Source: a virus. Taken from it: a stretch of 22,656 bases of DNA. The notes beneath the pieces were generated by a model. That model was not told the origin of the DNA. It made no database searches and was given only the letters and a program-made list of their open reading frames with translations. Each line of letters starts with the position of its first letter. Position 1 is the stretch's first letter. The position numbers and the translations under genes are program-made. The DNA lies in the IMG/VR virus record IMGVR_UViG_3300009008_001939, positions 1-22,656 of that record; one strand, written 5' to 3'. This document shows, one piece after another, positions 20,425 through 22,656 of this stretch.

Positions 20425-21345
20425 TTAAGCGTCGGTAACGATACCTACGCCCATGTCGTCCTGTAGAATTGCCATGCCGCAGTAATACGATCCGACAATG
20501 TTAGTTACACCGCTCAAGGCTGAGCGCTCGAATTCCACCACAAGCGGGGAACCGGCGGGGCGTACGGAATCACCGTAGGCCACGACAGGCGATCCTTCGG
20601 CGTATCCGATAGCGCCCGCGCTCCACATTCCGCCGTGACGGTTTCCGCCTGAGCTCGTCACTTCTGTATTGGTGAAGATATCGACACCGCCGAACATTCC
20701 GGCGTATCCGCTACCCTTCAGCGCAATTAGCTCAGCCGAGGCGGGCACATAGGACAGGGCTCCGGCTTCCGCTCGAAGTGATCCCTGTAGATCTGCTAGC
20801 TGGGTTGGATGCAGAAGCGAAAACGCGGGGCCCGTGTTTCCGTTCTCCTGAAGGTGCCGAGTGGCATCAAACCAGTCGTCAACAGATAGATCAACCGTTG
20901 AGGTTCCTTTGTCGGTACCAAAACCAGTGATCGCACTTGCCACCAATTCCATAAACAATTTCTCCGCCTCTCCAACCATGGAAGCGGCCAAGCGTGCAGG
21001 GTTAATGTCGTTGGGTCCGGTGCTTGTCATTTCGGCAAGATCAGAAAGACCCCGCGCCAAGGCGTAGCGGACGATCGCAAGGTTCACCGATGAAGACGTA
21101 ATATCCTCGGCGGTTATTGCGGTGTCCTCGGCGGCGGTGACAGCAAATTTGTCGTAACCGTCAAGACCGGCCATACGGACTTGGATCGTGTCTGAGCCTT
21201 GGCCGTTGATAAGCCCATGGTAAGAAAGAGCACCCGAATTCCGCATGCTAGACCGATCGGCTAGAAGCGTGGTGATCTCTTGTGAGAGGATAGCGGCAAG
21301 ACGGAGCGATCCAGTCTCGAGGGTAGCTTGTGTGGTATTAGCCAT
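20425..21345 (-). CDS. Major capsid protein, HK97-fold type
   Basis: 306 residues, ATG with AGAAGG eight bases upstream. It begins with a helical segment (LRLAAILSQEITTLLADRSS), continues with beta-rich LSYHGLINGQGSDTIQVRMAG and a long helix region (NPARLAASMVGEAEKLFMELVASAIT). The last part has SLLHPTQLADLQGSLRAE and GMFGGVDIFTNTEV, both typical of HK97-like coat proteins (P-domain and A-domain segments), ending with GMAILQDDMGVGIVTDA. The gene follows a scaffold-like gene and precedes the neck genes, the expected order. No long N-terminal delta domain is present, consistent with a separate scaffold protein. The downstream region has a hairpin and possible terminator. Confidence 0.85.
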   Translation of the reverse strand: MANTTQATLETGSLRLAAILSQEITTLLADRSSMRNSGALSYHGLINGQGSDTIQVRMAGLDGYDKFAVTAAEDTAITAEDITSSSVNLAIVRYALARGLSDLAEMTSTGPNDINPARLAASMVGEAEKLFMELVASAITGFGTDKGTSTVDLSVDDWFDATRHLQENGNTGPAFSLLHPTQLADLQGSLRAEAGALSYVPASAELIALKGSGYAGMFGGVDIFTNTEVTSSGGNRHGGMWSAGAIGYAEGSPVVAYGDSVRPAGSPLVVEFERSALSGVTNIVGSYYCGMAILQDDMGVGIVTDA

Positions 21346-21430
21346 TTTGTGAACCTTCTAGGTTTATTGGTTGGAAGCCGTCCACGCTTTTTACGGGTGC
21401 TACCCGCGGCCGTGTGTAAAGTTTAGGGAC

Positions 21431-22066
21431 TTAGCCCCGCTGTGTCAACGATGCTAGCAAAACGTCTCTGTGCGCTTTGTATTGCTCGGTGCTCATTGCG
21501 GAGATCTCTTGGGGGGAAGGCATAGCCGGCGCGGGTCCAGTGGCCACCGCGCCCGCGTTAGCCGTTGGGACAGCCTGCCCCGGCGATGGAGTAGCCGGGG
21601 GAGACTCGACAGCCGGCGCGGGTGCGGTGGCGGTTTCGGGTGCAGGGTTAGCCGGTGCTTCCAAGGAAGCGGGAGGGGTTGGGGGTGTCTTGGCCATTAA
21701 AGCAGCAACGGAGCGCGGGAGGGTTTCGGAGGACAGCCAAGCGGATAGATCTACACCCGCCGGGGCGCGGCGCTCATAGATCGCCATAATGTCCGCCACG
21801 TCCTCTCCGTCCGTGATTCCATGCTTATAGACAGCCAATTGTTGACTGTGGCTTTGGGTCGTCTTTTCGATGTGGGCGCGGGCTTCCGTTAGCTCCGCCT
21901 CTAAGTTAGCGGCGGCGGTTGCCTTGGCGGTGAGGCTTTCTACCTCTTTCGCTAGGGCCTCCGCCGTCGTGGTCGCCTCCCGTTTTGCCTTGGCCATTTC
22001 TGACAGGCGATCCTCGGGAATCCATCCGGCGACATCCTTGCTACAATGTGGGCAACTCACAGCCAT
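21431..22066 (-). CDS. Scaffold-like capsid assembly protein
   Basis: 211 residues. It starts MAVSCPHCSKDVAGW with a single CxxC pair (C5/C8), followed by a helical coiled-coil part (about 20-75, LAKEVESLTAKATAAANLEAEL). The C-terminal half is proline/alanine-rich (about 125-185), ending with a helix (SPQEISAMSTEQYKAHRDVL). Length, coiled coil, low complexity and position directly before the major capsid gene fit a scaffolding protein. The single CxxC is half of a zinc knuckle, so a second half must come from another subunit or be lost. The start has AAGGAAGGA five bases upstream. No protease domain was recognised. Confidence 0.65.
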   Translation of the reverse strand: MAVSCPHCSKDVAGWIPEDRLSEMAKAKREATTTAEALAKEVESLTAKATAAANLEAELTEARAHIEKTTQSHSQQLAVYKHGITDGEDVADIMAIYERRAPAGVDLSAWLSSETLPRSVAALMAKTPPTPPASLEAPANPAPETATAPAPAVESPPATPSPGQAVPTANAGAVATGPAPAMPSPQEISAMSTEQYKAHRDVLLASLTQRG

Positions 22067-22090
22067 AATTATCCTTCCTTGGTTTACTGT

Positions 22091-22656
22091 TTATCCTTGG
22101 GAGCCCGTGGCGGCTACAAAGCCTAGACCTACTGTCCCCATGATACGATTGGCGGACGCGGGGGGGATGCTGAAGAATTCGATCAACATGTTTAGCCCGG
22201 TGTCTCTAGGAAGGTTCCCGGAGGCTACGGCCTCTACAATCCCTTGGGCCGCTGTTACTTGGGCGCCGTTAAGGATTACCCGATCTTCCGCTCCGGTTTC
22301 CTCTATCGTTCCGTCCTCATTGACTACCGGCGGGGCTCCGGGGTCCACCGGTGCTACCGTCCCGCCGTCCATGCCTCCACCCATTACGGCGGGGCCCGGG
22401 GCCGCGGCTTCCTCCACTCGTATTCTGTGGAGCTCTTGGATAGCGCGGACGCGGCCGATCCCGGGGTGGAGTTCCATATAGGCGTCCGCCTTGGACATTA
22501 TCCCGGCTTCGATCTTTTCTAGTAGGTCCTTCCGTTGTCCGTCTTTCTCTTGGGGACTCATTGGGATCGACTGATAGCGGATCGTGTGCCCACTCTCCGG
22601 CGCGGTTGAACCCGTGGCGCGGTTTACAAGCTTGGCGCAAACAGAAAGCAATTGTA
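22091..22656 (-). CDS. Portal protein, C-terminal part (runs off the right edge)
   Basis: The frame is open to the window edge, so the N-terminus is missing; a TTG at 22649-22651 is only an internal codon. The visible 188 codons contain MSKADAYMELHPGIGRVRAIQ (about 52-72 from the TTG), a charged helix common in portal C-termini, an A/P/G-rich linker, and ILNGAQVTAAQGIVEAVASG with LPRDTGLNMLIEFFSIPP. The last two are typical of the final helix-turn of phage portal proteins (sequence N/S-G-A-Q-V-x-A-A). The portal forms the DNA-entry ring of the head, and its adjacency to scaffold and capsid genes supports this. Confidence 0.85.
   Translation of the reverse strand, partial: QLLSVCAKLVNRATGSTAPESGHTIRYQSIPMSPQEKDGQRKDLLEKIEAGIMSKADAYMELHPGIGRVRAIQELHRIRVEEAAAPGPAVMGGGMDGGTVAPVDPGAPPVVNEDGTIEETGAEDRVILNGAQVTAAQGIVEAVASGNLPRDTGLNMLIEFFSIPPASANRIMGTVGLGFVAATGSQG

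Noticed and set aside
21393-21407. Short hairpin between scaffold-like and capsid genes as a terminator
   Set aside because: The 5-6 bp stem (CGGGT-AGC-ACCCG) has no T-run after it on the transcribed strand, and the downstream capsid gene must be highly expressed.
21870-22481. Long plus-strand frame opposite the scaffold and portal genes (203 codons)
   Set aside because: No ribosome-binding site, no recognisable domain; it is a shadow of the GC-rich genes on the other strand.

Overview
The window is about 22.7 kb of a tailed (siphovirus-type) bacteriophage genome with almost no non-coding DNA. Nearly all genes are on the minus strand and are read leftward, from high to low coordinates. The host is not identifiable from the sequence. 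The lysis set (small holin, one-TM coiled-coil spanin-like protein, T7-lysozyme-type amidase without a wall-binding domain) suggests a Gram-negative host. No integrase, tRNA, CRISPR array or insertion sequence was seen.

Right to left, 22656-16.2 kb is the head and tail-tube module: the C-terminal end of the portal, a scaffold-like protein, the HK97-fold major capsid protein, a protein with a histone-like basic tail, two small proteins, a head-tail adaptor, a tail-terminator candidate, a 67-residue protein, the tail tube protein and a tail assembly chaperone pair joined by a predicted -1 frameshift. From 16.2 to 7.2 kb come a gpG10-like protein, the tape measure, a 1128-residue tail protein with sialidase-type Asp boxes, a 607-residue tail hub candidate and three small to medium tail proteins. 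From 7.2 to 5.9 kb are the amidase, a hydrophobic/basic protein, a holin and a spanin-like protein.

At 5.1-5.9 kb two genes run the other way: a HTH regulator and a RuvC-like resolvase. A 112-bp divergent control region (4990-5101) separates them from a second leftward operon. It holds two opposed promoters and a dyad covering both -35 boxes. The leftward operon (4989 to 1) encodes a 46-residue membrane peptide, a Sak4-type RecA-like ATPase, SSB, an unknown protein, a truncated MT-A70 methyltransferase, a full adenine-type DNA methyltransferase, two zinc-ribbon proteins, a primase-like protein and the start of another gene. This is a recombination/replication/modification set.

Most useful observations: (1) the tail tube gene has no ATG/GTG/TTG where its conserved start should be; it lies in frame behind the TAG of the upstream 67-residue gene and has a good Shine-Dalgarno sequence in front of an ATC codon. 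(2) The segment downstream of the capsid gene can fold to hide the next gene's ribosome-binding site, and is also perfectly complementary over 17 nt to the leader of the tail assembly chaperone. (3) The methyltransferase gene and one tail segment contain no CTAG, a tetramer common in the rest of the window, which points to recent acquisition. (4) A methyltransferase appears to have replaced the C-terminal half of an MT-A70 gene.
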